Shown here one piece after another: positions 20,735 through 32,219 of a stretch of DNA of 64,000 bases (position 1 is its first letter; every line of letters starts with the position of its first letter). The position numbers and the translations under genes were made by a program. The notes under the pieces are model-generated. The model ran no database searches. It was not told the origin of the DNA and was given only the letters and a program-made list of their open reading frames with translations. The stretch is from Mactromeris polynyma. Taxonomy: Eukaryota > Mollusca > Bivalvia > Venerida > Mactridae. The stretch lies in contig JASFXZ010000015.1 of assembly GCA_032209605.1 (NCBI GenBank), positions 806,001 to 870,000 on the forward strand, in the 5' to 3' direction.

Positions 20735-22320
20735 CAGTGGAACCTCCCTAAACCGGACTCCTTCGGGACCGGTTGAAAATTTCGGTTTGCAGAGGTTTCC
20801 GGTTTGTAGAGGTCTTTTTTTCATGTTAATGCTATTTCATACTTGTACCTAAGGTTCATGTCATTATTTCATTGAATGGTTGTACATCTTTGAATGTTAC
20901 GTGGTATAACCACATGATATTTCAAGAAAATGAACACAGCTTAAACAAACATGACTGCCTTTAATTTAAAAATGTACAAGCAAACTTAAAGAAATTCATA
21001 TTATTTGCTTTGAGATGCACATGAAATAAAGTGTTATTTATGAAAAGAAAGACTCGTCACAGCGTCACAGTGATAATTACTTCTGTTTGACAACATTGTA
21101 TGTTTATGCTTTACACGAGATCGTAAAATAACTCGTTTATTCTGATTAACACCACGAAATTACAACGACAATGTACTATGTTAATAACAAGTTTGTCATG
21201 CATGGAAGACATACAATAAGAACATGTATACATCAATTAATGATTCAAATCAAATAAATTTCCGGTCGAAGTCATACCAGTCATGACATCGGATTTGAAA
21301 TGAAGTTTTCCCTATTTAAAATTTCGCTTCTAGTGTTTATTAAGTATTTAATGATCTACTTAACGATTGTTTGTCAAATACGTACATGAATATATTATAT
21401 ATACAATGTAGTCCAGTACTTAGCACGATGTACTTGTGTATAGTACAACAGTCAAGTACTTAGCACGATGTACTTGTATATAGTACAACTGTCAAGTACT
21501 TAGCACGATGTACTTGTATATAGTACAACCGTCAAGTACTTAGCACGATGTGCGAATAAAATATGTTGTCAACAAACAAAAGAATATCAACTGATCAATC
21601 AAAGTTGATATATATTTATTTATTAAAAGTCTCATCTTTGTAAAAAACATAGATATGCATATAGTAAGGACTATACAAAACATTGCACAAAGCGATTCAA
21701 ATAAGAATTATAAGAGACTTTACAAGCGTACACCTCATACATAAAATTATACAAAATGTATACGATATATTATAACACTATCGTGTAGCCAAACTATTAA
21801 CATAAATATTTAATTTTAAACTAGAATCGTGTGACTTAAAAGGAAACATTTACATAAAAACATGAAAATGACTATCTATCAGTTTTGTAAAAAGTTGTTA
21901 GTAATGTAATAATAAACATTATTAATGCACGAGAACGATCGAACTCCCCACATTGCTGAACCATAATTAATGACTGACCAAAATAAAGAATCATACAATT
22001 TTGTAATATGTTGTCCATACACTATGTCTTTGTTTCTGTACTATGCGTCTTTGTTTCATGTTGAAATGTGTCAACATAATGAAAGTTTATTCATGATGAC
22101 ACGGACAGTCGAAAGTCGTTCCGGTTTTCGGAGGTGAAATTATATAGAAATCGAACCAAATTAAGTTGAACTTTCGTCCGGTTTCCGGAGTTCAGAGGTT
22201 CCGGTTTTCAGAGTGTTTTTATACAATAAAAATAGAAGAAGAAAATTCGGGACCGCAAAAAATGTCCGGTTTGGGGAGTATTCCGGTTTTTAGAGGGTCC
22301 GGTTTGGGGAGGTTCCAGTG
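20735..22320. mobile_element. 1.6-kb non-autonomous pogo/Tigger-like DNA transposon
   Basis: The left terminus CAGTGGAACCTCCCTAAACC and the complemented right terminus CACTGG-type end (GGTTTGGGGAGGTTCCAGTG) form inverted repeats. Both are flanked by TA (20733-20734 and 22321-22322). Units II (about 28160) and III (about 32820) have an empty site, GCAGAAATAAATGTAA. The CAGTNNAACCT start and TA duplication match pogo/Tigger elements. Both ends carry subterminal motifs of the CCGGTTT(G/T)NAGAGG type repeated several times. No transposase ORF is recognised inside. A few extra bases (TAAAA) lie left of the insertion relative to the empty sites. Confidence 0.9.
21411..21552. repeat. 40-bp tandem repeat inside the Tigger-like element
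   Basis: About 3.5 copies of a 40-bp unit: GTCAAGTACTTAGCACGATG followed by TACTTGTATATAGTACAACY. Each unit contains a short inverted pair AGTACTT / GTACAA-type. It is an internal minisatellite of the transposon. Confidence 0.9.
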
Positions 22321-23116
22321 TAAATGTAAATGTGCGATCTTTCGAGCCGTTATTAATAATAAGTCGAATTATTTAAATGTGTGCTTAAATTTAACGATAC
22401 GTTAAGAATGGGAAGAAAGAGTTATCGTATCATATACAAATGTACATATTTATTAAAGTTAAGTACGGAACTGTGGTAGACAGATGACGCTGATGCCTCG
22501 CACTATATGCCAAGCCAGCTATTTTGAAAACAAATTATTCACAGAACATTATATCCGGCTCATTCTGGATGCTCTAGATCTTGTTCATTTCAAAATATGT
22601 ATTAAGTGTATTAAAATGACGCTCGTATTTTCAAAGCCAATTCGATGGTGATTTGATGAGGGCCTGATGATTAGGATTTATTGAAAATGGTGATGCATTT
22701 GGCATTAAAGATGACGGTGCGTGCATGGAAACATCGTTTGAGTGGTTTGTACATGATTGGGTTTGATATGGGATATTTGTTTTGCATGAATTTTAAATCA
22801 AATTAAAAACATGCCGAGGAGAGAAGTTAACATTCACACTTGAAGAAACATTATACAGACCAAGATAGAAGAAAAAAGAGGAGGCGCACACTTTTGAGGA
22901 ACACAAATATATCACGCACTAGAGGCAAACACAGCGGGGGAAAACAGAAACAGATGGACTAGGAGGGACATGGAAGGACGGTACACAAAGCAATACGGAT
23001 CAGGACTCTGAAAATAAACACCACCACAATATCTATCATGCAAAATGTCACAAGACTGTAAATACATATATCAAGAGAGAATTTAGGCAATATAACGGTG
23101 TTGGAATTTTCAGAAC

Positions 23117-23398
23117 ATGAAACCCTTGCACCTTGAGTTTAAGTATTCGGCTGATAATTATGTATCGGAATGTTTCGTAGGGCAAACTTATCCGGATTTT
23201 TTGAATACCCTAGAAATCATTCATAGAACAGGAAAAATCACAAAGGAAGATTTACAAGAAAGTTGGTTGGTTTCAGATTCGTCTTCATTTTGGTTTTTGT
23301 CTGGTTGGATTTATTTATCGTCCACCTGTATTTTACTGATAGTTGCAAGGATGTGTGGCATTGTAGAACTATCAACTTTATATGGTAGTCCTGGCTAG
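23117..23398 (+). CDS. ORF1 of unit I: possible single-pass membrane protein exon
   Basis: 93 codons: MKPLHLEFKYSADNYVSE, then TYPDFLNTLEIIHRTGKITK, EDLQESWLVSDSSS and a hydrophobic stretch FWFLSGWIYLSSTCILLIVA (about residues 57-76), ending VELSTLYGSPG. The sequence just upstream is GGAATTTTCAG|AAC, a possible splice acceptor. A longer in-frame start used in unit II (MSQDCKYIY) is cut here by a TAG. About 255 bp of this ORF show no difference from unit II, whereas the 39 bp just upstream have four differences. No family is recognised; it could be noncoding sequence kept identical by gene conversion. Confidence 0.3.
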   Translation: MKPLHLEFKYSADNYVSECFVGQTYPDFLNTLEIIHRTGKITKEDLQESWLVSDSSSFWFLSGWIYLSSTCILLIVARMCGIVELSTLYGSPG

Positions 23399-23410
23399 CT
23401 TCGTATTCCT

Positions 23411-23668
23411 GTGTCTGAATTCTTAGATTGTTTGTATTATTTCGACGCCCTGATCCTTACGATCTTTTGTGTGCACCCTCCGTTGATTTGTCTTCTCGAT
23501 TTTATTTGTATATATCTGTCTAGGAAATATCGGATTTTTTTTTTTAACGCTTCGATTATTTCGAAATGGGAAAATAGATTGGAAAATGCCTTGATTATGC
23601 TCTATCAATTGCATTTACGCTTTCGTTTTTTGTACTTTGTTGACCTTTATGGTACATCAATCAATTAA
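23411..23668 (+). CDS. ORF2 of unit I: hydrophobic small ORF
   Basis: 85 codons with a hydrophobic segment LILTIFCVHPPLICLLDFIC (about residues 14-33), then RKYRIFFFNASIISKWENR. It is offset from ORF1 by 12 bp after its stop and could be a further exon of the same transcript or chance. Compared with unit II it differs by about three substitutions and a 3-bp change in a T run, which preserves the frame (FFFN versus FFN). No recognised family. Confidence 0.22.
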   Translation: MSEFLDCLYYFDALILTIFCVHPPLICLLDFICIYLSRKYRIFFFNASIISKWENRLENALIMLYQLHLRFRFLYFVDLYGTSIN

Positions 23669-26600
23669 CTATTGTTCAAAGATGGCTTTAAACAAGCTAT
23701 TTTAGGGAATTGATAATTTGCCTCATATAATACACCAATAGCATCCATTATTTCTTATAATGAGCGTGTCTAACATATTAAAGAAATTGTTTCCGCTACC
23801 ATTTCTCAATTAAAAGGTTTACAACTCGAGTAATACTACGTTGGTTACTTGTCTGTGCTAGGAACTAATACACGCGCCGAATAATTGTTTTGGAATTTGC
23901 CTTTGATAGCTGAACTTGCAACTGAATTAGGTTATTATATCCCTAAACCAGTAGGGCTTACACGATACGTCTAAAACGTACCAGAGATAGATTGCAGTAC
24001 TTAAGCTTCGCAAAGCAATACATACCATGATATATTATTGCATTAATGTTAGCTATATATTGTGATAGTATTATCATTTAAAATTTTCATTCACCTCCAA
24101 ATTCTTTAAATGTGTTGAAAAATAAACAAATAAGATAACTCAAAACAGTTATTCTTTTTTCAGAATACGAGTTGATAGTGGGTAACTTTCTAGTAGACAT
24201 CATAACATACGCAATGTAACCCCAACTAGGAATAAGTTTTCCTGACATAGACACACGTTTTCGTAAATTGCTATACCTATAAGCACTTGTGCATACTAAT
24301 GTATTGATAAACTCAAAATCTTAGGTATTGCTATTAAATGCATTAAAAACACTTCCACGAACAATACATCGATCGATGTCAAACATAACCGGTGGTGTAT
24401 TAACTAATGAAGAGTAATACTAAAATGTAAGTCGGACAAGAAATGTCACAAACATTGTGAACATTAGCACCATAAAATCACAGGAGATAACACATTTAAT
24501 TCTCCTGAATTGTTTTGGGTAATCAGCCATACAATTTCTAAACGTCCCACAGATATTTGCCCTAGTATTTGGTGTGGTGGTGTTTTACAAATGATCTGTT
24601 GTTGTGTGGTATTGTCCTGGAATATTGCGTTCCAGATACAAAAATAATATTTCCTATCAAAAAACAAATCCATAATTCAAAGTCATTGCTGCAGTGAATA
24701 AACTCTGCAATACGTCGTTAATATGATAAATAAATTAAGCATTCCCTGGGTGAAATTGATACACAGTCTTGTTAGAGGGATTTATAGTCTCGGGATAACG
24801 TTATGTTCCGTAATTAAAAGCATGATGTACCTTGTTTTTCCAGATATATCTAAAACACAAGTAGATTGAATTATATGTTTACAATATTTCATAACTTGCG
24901 AAAGGGGTCACCTGGCATTTCTCTTCTTCTTCGCTGTAAACTCTGTATATTGGATCTTTTATGACAGGTGTTATGTTATAATTTCGCATTAACTACATTT
25001 GATATTTCAAAAAAACATATAATCACTTCCAACATAGTTTGGGAATAAACGTGGTTTCGAATAACCCATTTTAATGTGACGTACCTAGGAATATTTATCT
25101 GGACCTGACATAATCGGACGTATTCTGATTGTGGTTCGCGAGTAAACGAGGTCAGACTTAATGCCAATTTGAATATACGATCAATTTTTATCATGCTTCA
25201 TCGGCGGATCTCCGCATTTCCAGACCGATTTCTTTATTCGTTTTTTTTTAATTTCCCTCTTTCTCACCTTTTATGATAACACTTTTGATAAAAGCTACCT
25301 TAGTTTCACTGCATAAACCTCTTTAAATTTGCATTTGTTCTTATATACTACCTTAGTGATATTTTGTATTCTAGTGACCTGTTTGGAGAAGTCATTCGTT
25401 GTAAATGTAACTGTGCTGTGGTTTTTCAATTTTGTAAACAGCATAGTTGTTTAAAATTGCAAGAACAATACCACATCAGATTTAACTAATTAGCAACAAG
25501 TGAATATAAATACATTTTAAGTAAAACGCCCACTTTTCTAATAAAATTACAAAGAGCGTTTCGCTCAATCATGTATTTTTCACCTTCAATCAAAAATGAG
25601 CGCTTTTATTACGACACTCTATGGCGTGTTTTATTAATAATTTCTCATTCAGCAGACAATCAAAATTGTAGACAACATCCTGCGGTCATGTGCATCTTGT
25701 GAGAGGTGAATGCATTATTGTTCTTCATTTGTCTGTGCATCGCATGCTGTCGTGCTTTTTTTTCTTTTAATAAATCATTGTTTCAGAAGCATAGCGCCAA
25801 TTCCAGCATGGCCTTGAAACTCGTTATTACTATACATTGACAATGTAAACATGATTAATGTCAGTCTGAATGTTCATCACCAGTATTGTTTGCTTATCCT
25901 TCTCTTTATTATCGACAAGGAAACTTAAATCGCTAAATAAATGCAATAAAGCACAACTCAAAATTATTCATTATTGTAATTTTTTTATCGCATGATTTGG
26001 TTCAATCATACATAATTATGTTTAAAATGTTCTGCATCGCTTCTGATGCACACTAATCCCTTACATGGCACACGACGCATCATTGCACAAACATTAAAGA
26101 TACACTTGCCAAAAATTAAAATACAGAATTTCAATGGATTTATTGTTATATAGTTCTATTTAATAGTCAATGTTAATCTGTTTGTGCAACATCACATGTA
26201 TTTACTTCTCCTTGGAGTGCGTCATGATACGGCATTCAGTTTGTGTTGGGATGTTGTGTAAATAGGTTTACAGAGATGCAGTGTTCAGTTACTGTGGAAG
26301 ATTATATGATAAGTGTAATGGTGTGTGCTCCATTGGTGTTTTACCGCTGACCGTTTCAAGACTGTACTCTTTCTTCACCGATCAGTTATGTTTATGTGTT
26401 GTCCCTTTTGCATGTGTTTGCTTGTTTGTGTATATTTTCATGTCTGAATATGCTTTGGAATGTCTTAAATTCTCGAATTCTTATCCACAGTTTACTTCCT
26501 TAAGTGATATTCCTTCAAGTGTTTTTGGTTCACTTATCACAATTACTGGACTGTATTGCTCGGGACTTTAGCATTGGATATTAATTGAATTAACGAATAC

Positions 26601-26789
26601 AAAGACAATTGCCTATTTCATTTATCTCAATTCAGCAAATGTACATTTTCCATATTACAATATAATATTTGAAAAATAAATTTCATGTGAACAAAAGGTA
26701 TATCCATATTATATCATTTCATTTAAGTTGGCGTGACACACTGTAGAAATTGATTGACTGATAGACACATTGTGACTTTTCATTCACAG

Positions 26790-26906
26790 GTGCTCGAGCA
26801 TTTGGACATTGTATTACGTAAATATTTTAAGAAGATTAACCAAATGCACCCAAATTGTGTGAGGCGCATCATACACAACTTTCAAAAAGCAACTATTTCT
26901 ATATAG
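26790..26906 (+). CDS. Exon-like segment in unit II
   Basis: Same acceptor (CATTCACAG|G) and donor (ATATAG|GTGAGT) as in unit I. It reads VLEHLDIVLRKYFKKINQ, then MHPNCVRRIIHNFQKATISI and ends in TAG exactly at the donor. A one-base deletion near AACTTTC relative to unit I shifts the last third of the frame, so this copy is probably dead if the segment was ever coding. Confidence 0.22.
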   Translation: MLEHLDIVLRKYFKKINQMHPNCVRRIIHNFQKATISI

Positions 26907-29106
26907 GTGAGTATTTAACAAAGAACAGAGATCTAATCAGATGATCTGAGCAGAATATTGCGGAACAAAGTAAAATAAATGTTTCACACTTAATGCTATT
27001 TATCTTGACATGCGCACTAATCTTTTGCATTTCCGTGATTCACTCCTTCTCTTAAACGAGCGATTGGGCTTGTCTATAGAGACTTTAAGTGTATTTCAAA
27101 GTAATAACAAAATGAATAATCACCCATTATATTGTTCCTCCGACGAGAACAACGGAATAATCTGTGCATGTTTTCTAAGCTATATCTACGAAGTGCATTA
27201 AGTTATATAAGTAAATTGTTTTGGGTAATGGACTGTTAATTTGAAATGGCATTGGTGAAATGAAAGAATATATATCCTAGAAACTGTCACTTAATGATCC
27301 GGCTTCTAAGCGCTCGATATTTCTTGTAATTCTTCATATACTTAACAATAGGATTTTCGTCCTGTCCAAAATGGACAAACTGATCATATCCTGGGAAATT
27401 TAGAAATTATATTTCTGAGGAAAACATTACGTACAGCATTTGTAATTAAGAGTACATACAAAGAGGGAGATTATTATGACATTCACTCAACACTAGCATC
27501 CTGTCTGATGTTGAATTTAGAACAAGATAAGTGAGGTGTTCGGTGCACACTTAATCAGGTTTAAACCCCTAGTCGTGTTTTGCCACTGACCGATGCAATG
27601 TGATATTCCTTTTTTCATCCATAATTTGTCTTTGTCTTAGGTCCATTTAATATTCATTTTATGCAATGGAACTTTATGTTAAACTCAACAAAAATACAAC
27701 CGTTTGCAGAGAATATATAATTTGCGGTTTGGATAACTAGCAATGGGTCTCACTCTTAAACAGAACTTAAACCAGACTAATATAATACACATTAAACTTA
27801 ATATTGGTGTTTGTCTCGTCAAAAGGGCGCACTAAATGTTTTATGTGTGTAAAATTTTGAGACATCAATAGTAATAAGTAGAATGATTGAAGAGTTTAAT
27901 TTAACATTGAAGATATTATAAGAATGCGAAGTAAGAGTAATCATATTATCTACATATAGTTTATAGTTAAGTACGGATGTGTATGAGGCGTTTCCTGCTT
28001 GTAATCAATATCCATTACATACACTGGTGTTTCAGGCATATCTCCACAAACATTGTATATTGTCAAGTTGAAGAAGGACCACTCATAAACAGAATGTACA
28101 CCAGACTAATATGTTGCACATTCAGCTTATTATTGGTGTTTATCGCGTAATGAGGCAGAAATAAATGTAAATGTGCGATCTTTCGAGCCGTTATTAGTAA
28201 TAAGTCGAATTATTTAAATGTGTGCTTAAATCTAAGTTAACTACGGAACTGTGGTAGACAGATGACGTTTATGCCTCTCACTATATGCCAAGCCAGCTAT
28301 TTTGAAACAAATTATTCACGGAATATTATATCCGGCTCAGTCTGGATGCTCTAGATTTTCAGCTTGTTCATTTCAAAATATGTATTAAGTGTATTAAAAT
28401 GACGCTCGTATTTTCAAAGCCAATTCGATGGTGATTTGATGAGGGCCTGATGATTAGGATTTATTGAAAATGGAGATGCATTTGGTGTTGACACGATGAT
28501 CTTGCAAATAAATTCGAGATGAAAACAATTGCCGTATAAGACTAATATGAAAAGTAAATATAGAAAAGGTCGCAAAGGTTTGTCCCTTTTTCATTTTTTA
28601 TCTTTTTTTATCTTATAAACTTTTAAATTTTGTAAACGTAGCTTAACATTTGAAACTCACTTTGCACTTATAAGACTACTCATCTTCTCTTGTACTATTT
28701 CATTCGGTTTTCTTGCGGTACCCTTTAGTGATCAGTATTCAACAGTTAATCGTTTCATTCAATTTTGAATCCACTAGACATGACGACATTAAATATGATG
28801 GTGCGTGCATGGAAACATCGTTTGAGTAGTTTGAACATGATTGGATTTGATGGGATATTTGTTTTGCATGAATTTTAAATCAAATTAGAAACATGCCGAG
28901 CAGAGAAGTAAACATTCACACTTGAAGAAACATTATACAGACCAAGATAGAAGAAAAGAGGAACACAAATATATCACGCACTAGAGGCAAACACAGCGGG
29001 GGAAAACAGAAACAGATGGACTAGGAGGGACATGGAAGGACGGTACACAAAGCAATACGGATCAGGACTCTGAAAATAAACACCACCACAATATCTATCA
29101 TGCAAA

Positions 29107-29436
29107 ATGTCACAAGACTGTAAATACATATATCAAGAGAGAATTGAGGCAATACAACGGTCTTGGAAGTTTCAGAACATGAAACCCTTGCACCTTGAGT
29201 TTAAGTATTCGGCTGATAATTATGTATCGGAATGTTTCGTAGGGCAAACTTATCCGGATTTTTTGAATACCCTAGAAATCATTCATAGAACAGGAAAAAT
29301 CACAAAGGAAGATTTACAAGAAAGTTGGTTGGTTTCAGATTCGTCTTCATTTTGGTTTTTGTCTGGTTGGATTTATTTATCGTCCACCTGTATTTTACTG
29401 ATAGTTGCAAGGATGTGTGGCATTGTAGAACTATGA
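29107..29436 (+). CDS. ORF1 of unit II (longer form)
   Basis: 109 codons. The N-terminal extension MSQDCKYIYQERIEAIQRSW leads into the same core as the unit I ORF1 (KPLHLEFKYSADNY ... MCGIVEL), ending at TGA where unit I has TCA. The same hydrophobic stretch FWFLSGWIYLSSTCILLIVA is present. Identity with unit I over the shared core is complete by eye. Whether translation starts at the first ATG or the core is an exon after TTTCAG is undecided. Confidence 0.3.
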   Translation: MSQDCKYIYQERIEAIQRSWKFQNMKPLHLEFKYSADNYVSECFVGQTYPDFLNTLEIIHRTGKITKEDLQESWLVSDSSSFWFLSGWIYLSSTCILLIVARMCGIVEL

Positions 29437-29472
29437 ACTTTATATGGTAGTCCTGGCTAGCTTCGTATTCAT

Positions 29473-29727
29473 GTGTCTGAATTCTTAGATTGTTTGTATT
29501 ATTTCGACGCCCTGATCCTTACGATATTTTGTGTGCACCCTCCGTTGATTTGTCTTCTCGATTTTATTTGTATATATCTGTCTAGGAAATATCGGATTTT
29601 TTTTAACGCTTCGATTATTTCGAAATGGGAAAATAGATTGGAAAATGCCTTGATAATGCTCTATCAATTGCATTTACGCTTTCGTTTTTTGTACTTTGTT
29701 GACCTTTATGGTACATCAATCAATTAA
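29473..29727 (+). CDS. ORF2 of unit II
   Basis: 84 codons, the counterpart of unit I ORF2, one Phe shorter in the T run and otherwise nearly identical (LILTIFCVHPPLICLLDFIC hydrophobic segment). No family is recognised, and coding status is unproven. Confidence 0.22.
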   Translation: MSEFLDCLYYFDALILTIFCVHPPLICLLDFICIYLSRKYRIFFNASIISKWENRLENALIMLYQLHLRFRFLYFVDLYGTSIN

Positions 29728-30455
29728 CTATTGTTCAAAGATGGCTTTAAACAAGCTATTTTAGGGAATTGATAATTTGCATCATATAATACATCAATAT
29801 CATCCATTATTTCTTATAATGAGCGTGTCTAACATATTGATAGTGGGTAACTTTCTAGTAGACATCATAACATACGCAATGTAACCCCAACTAGGAATAA
29901 GTGTCTTCAACGATGATACCATTCTAGATATCTTAACAATATGAGATAATTCAGAATATCGCCTTGATACTTACACATCGTCATTAGAGGGTAAACTAAC
30001 TGTACAAAACTAGCACTTTCTTCCACGCTAACGGAATCCAACGATTCTTCTAATTCTAAGACAAAAACATGAATGACAATCGAATGAACCGCATTCACGC
30101 GATTTCATTTATTGCTATATCCAGAGAAGTAAACAAATGGTTCCATCAAGTGCCTTCCGATGAATGATTAAATTGATTACCTCATGATTTCCTCATGAGA
30201 ATAGGTCTGTCGTCAAGATTACAAGTATTAGATATTGCTGTATTATTGTGTCAAATCAACCGACCAATTTATTGGTGATTAGGAACTCTATGAATCTATA
30301 TGAAAGAACCGTTAAAGCGAAAGAGGAGTCAAATAAAGAGAATGTGTTGATATATTTCATTTTTAACGCCTGTCTTGGGTGCTATCTTGTTTTCTGTTCA
30401 ACATCCCAGACCATCCGTAAATTGTTTGTTTCAACGACCCGGTCTACAAAGAAGA

Positions 30456-30522
30456 GAGGCATCGTGACCGATGGTGTTGAGCACCTGACTAATGATTTGA
30501 AAGTAATTGGTTCAAATCCCGC
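30456..30522 (+). mobile_element. tRNA-like segment within unit II
   Basis: GCATCGTGACCGATGGTGTT then GAGCACCTGACTAATGATTT and a B box GGTTCAAATCCCGCC. It is homologous to 10822-10890. Missing pairing in the acceptor strand argues against a functional tRNA; it is probably the relic head of a SINE captured in the unit. Confidence 0.5.
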
Positions 30523-32219
30523 CCCATTTTCCTGACATAGACACACGTTTTTGTAAATTGCTATACCTATTAGCACTTGTGCATACTTATGTATAGATAA
30601 ACTCTAATTCTTAGATATTGCTATTAAATGCATTAAAACGACTTCCACGAACAATACATCGATCGATGTTAAACATAACCGGGGATGTATTATTTAATGG
30701 AGAGTAATACTAAAATGTAAGTCGGACAAGACATGTCACAAACATTGTGAACGTTAGAACCATAAAATCACAGGAGATATGTTAATAGATTTAATACTCC
30801 TGAACTGTTTTGGGTAATCAGCCACACAATTTCTAAAGGTATTTACCCTAGTATTTTGTGTGGGGATGTTTTACAAATGATCTGTTGTTGTGTGGTATTG
30901 TCCTGTGAATATTACATTTCCGATACAAACTTAATATTTCCTATAAAAAACAAATCCATTATTCAAAGTCATTGCTGCAGTGAATAAACTCTACAATACT
31001 TCGTTAATATGATAAATAAATTAAGCATTCTCTGGGTGAAATTGATACACAGTCTTGTTAGAGGGATTTATAGTCTCGGGATGTTCCGTAAACTAAACGC
31101 ATGATATACCTTGTTTTTCCAGATGTATTTAAAACACAAGTAGATTGGATTATATGTTTACATGCCTTGGAAAAATATTTCATAACTTGCGAAACAGGTC
31201 ACCTGGCATTTCTCTTCTTCTTCGTTGTAAACTCTCTATATTGGATATTTTATGACAGGTGTTATGTTATAATTTCGCATTAAGTACTTTTGATATTTCA
31301 AAACAACATATAATCAATTCCAACATAGTTTGGAAATAAACATGGTTTCGAATAACCCATTTTAATGTGATGTACCTACGAATATTTATCTGGACCTGAC
31401 ATAATCGGAAATATTCGGATAGTAGTTTGTCGAGTAAACGAGGTCATACTTACTGCCAATTTGAATATACGATTAATTTTAAACATGCTTCATCGGCAGA
31501 TCTCCACATTTCCAGACCGATTTCTTTATTCGTTTTTTTTTCAATTTCCCTCTTTCTCACCTTTAAAATAAAACTTTTGATAAAGGCTACCGAAGTTATA
31601 CTGCATAAACCTCTTTAAATTTTCATTTGTTCTAATATACTACCTTAGTGATATTTTGTATTCTAGTGACCTGTGTGGAGAAGTCATTCTTTGTGACTGT
31701 GCTGTGTTTTTCCAAATTTGTTACCAGCATAGTTGTTTATAATGGTAAGAATAATACAGCATCAGATTTAACTAATTAACAACGAGTGAATAGAAATACC
31801 TTTTAAGTAAAATGTTTACTTTTCTTATAATATTACAAAGAGTGTTTCGCTCAAACATGTATTTTTCACCTTCTATCACAAATGAGCGCTTTTATTACGA
31901 CACTCAATGGCGTGTTTTATTAATAATTTCTCATTCAGCAGACAATCAAAATTGTAGACAACATCCTGCGGTCATGTGCATCTTGTGAGAGGTGAATGCA
32001 TTATTGTTCTTCATTTGTCTGTGCATCGCATGCTGTCGTGCTTTTTTTTCTTTTAATAAATCATTGTTTCAGAAGCATAGCGCCAATTCCAGCATGGCCT
32101 TGAAACTCGTTATTACTATACATTGACAATGTAAACATGATTCTTGTCAGTCTGAATGTTCATCACCAGTATTGTTTGTTTATCCTTCTCTTTATTTTCG
32201 ACAAGGAAACTTAAATCGC

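Larger units (their letters stand above)
18660..26146 (+). repeat. Unit I of the low-copy array
   Basis: Starts at TAGTCAATGTTAATCTG (about 18679) and is collinear with unit II from about 26162 to 32219, with clear high similarity. Differences that define events: a 1586-bp transposon at 20735-22320 absent from II and III; a deletion of roughly 310 bp present in II at about 28487-28795; an interval 23780-24168 kept here but missing in II; and loss of the II interval about 29902-30525 at 24233. Within the unit, about 20310-20620 and 20640-22500 (without the transposon) are themselves an internal tandem duplication (shared TATTGGTGTTT, AGTTAAGTACGGA). Candidate coding segments are annotated separately. 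Confidence 0.85.
26147..32219 (+). repeat. Unit II of the low-copy array
   Basis: It is joined directly to unit I at about 26147 (TTATTGTTATATAGTTCTAT) and to unit III at about 32219 (TTAAATCGCTAAACCCCTAG). The unit III junction comes from a breakpoint sharing a few A residues with unit I sequence at 25931 and unit II sequence at about 27566. It retains the 28487-28795 block that unit I lost, but lacks the unit I interval 23780-24168. A 17-bp deletion between GAGGA repeats near 28955 is specific to this copy. Confidence 0.85.
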
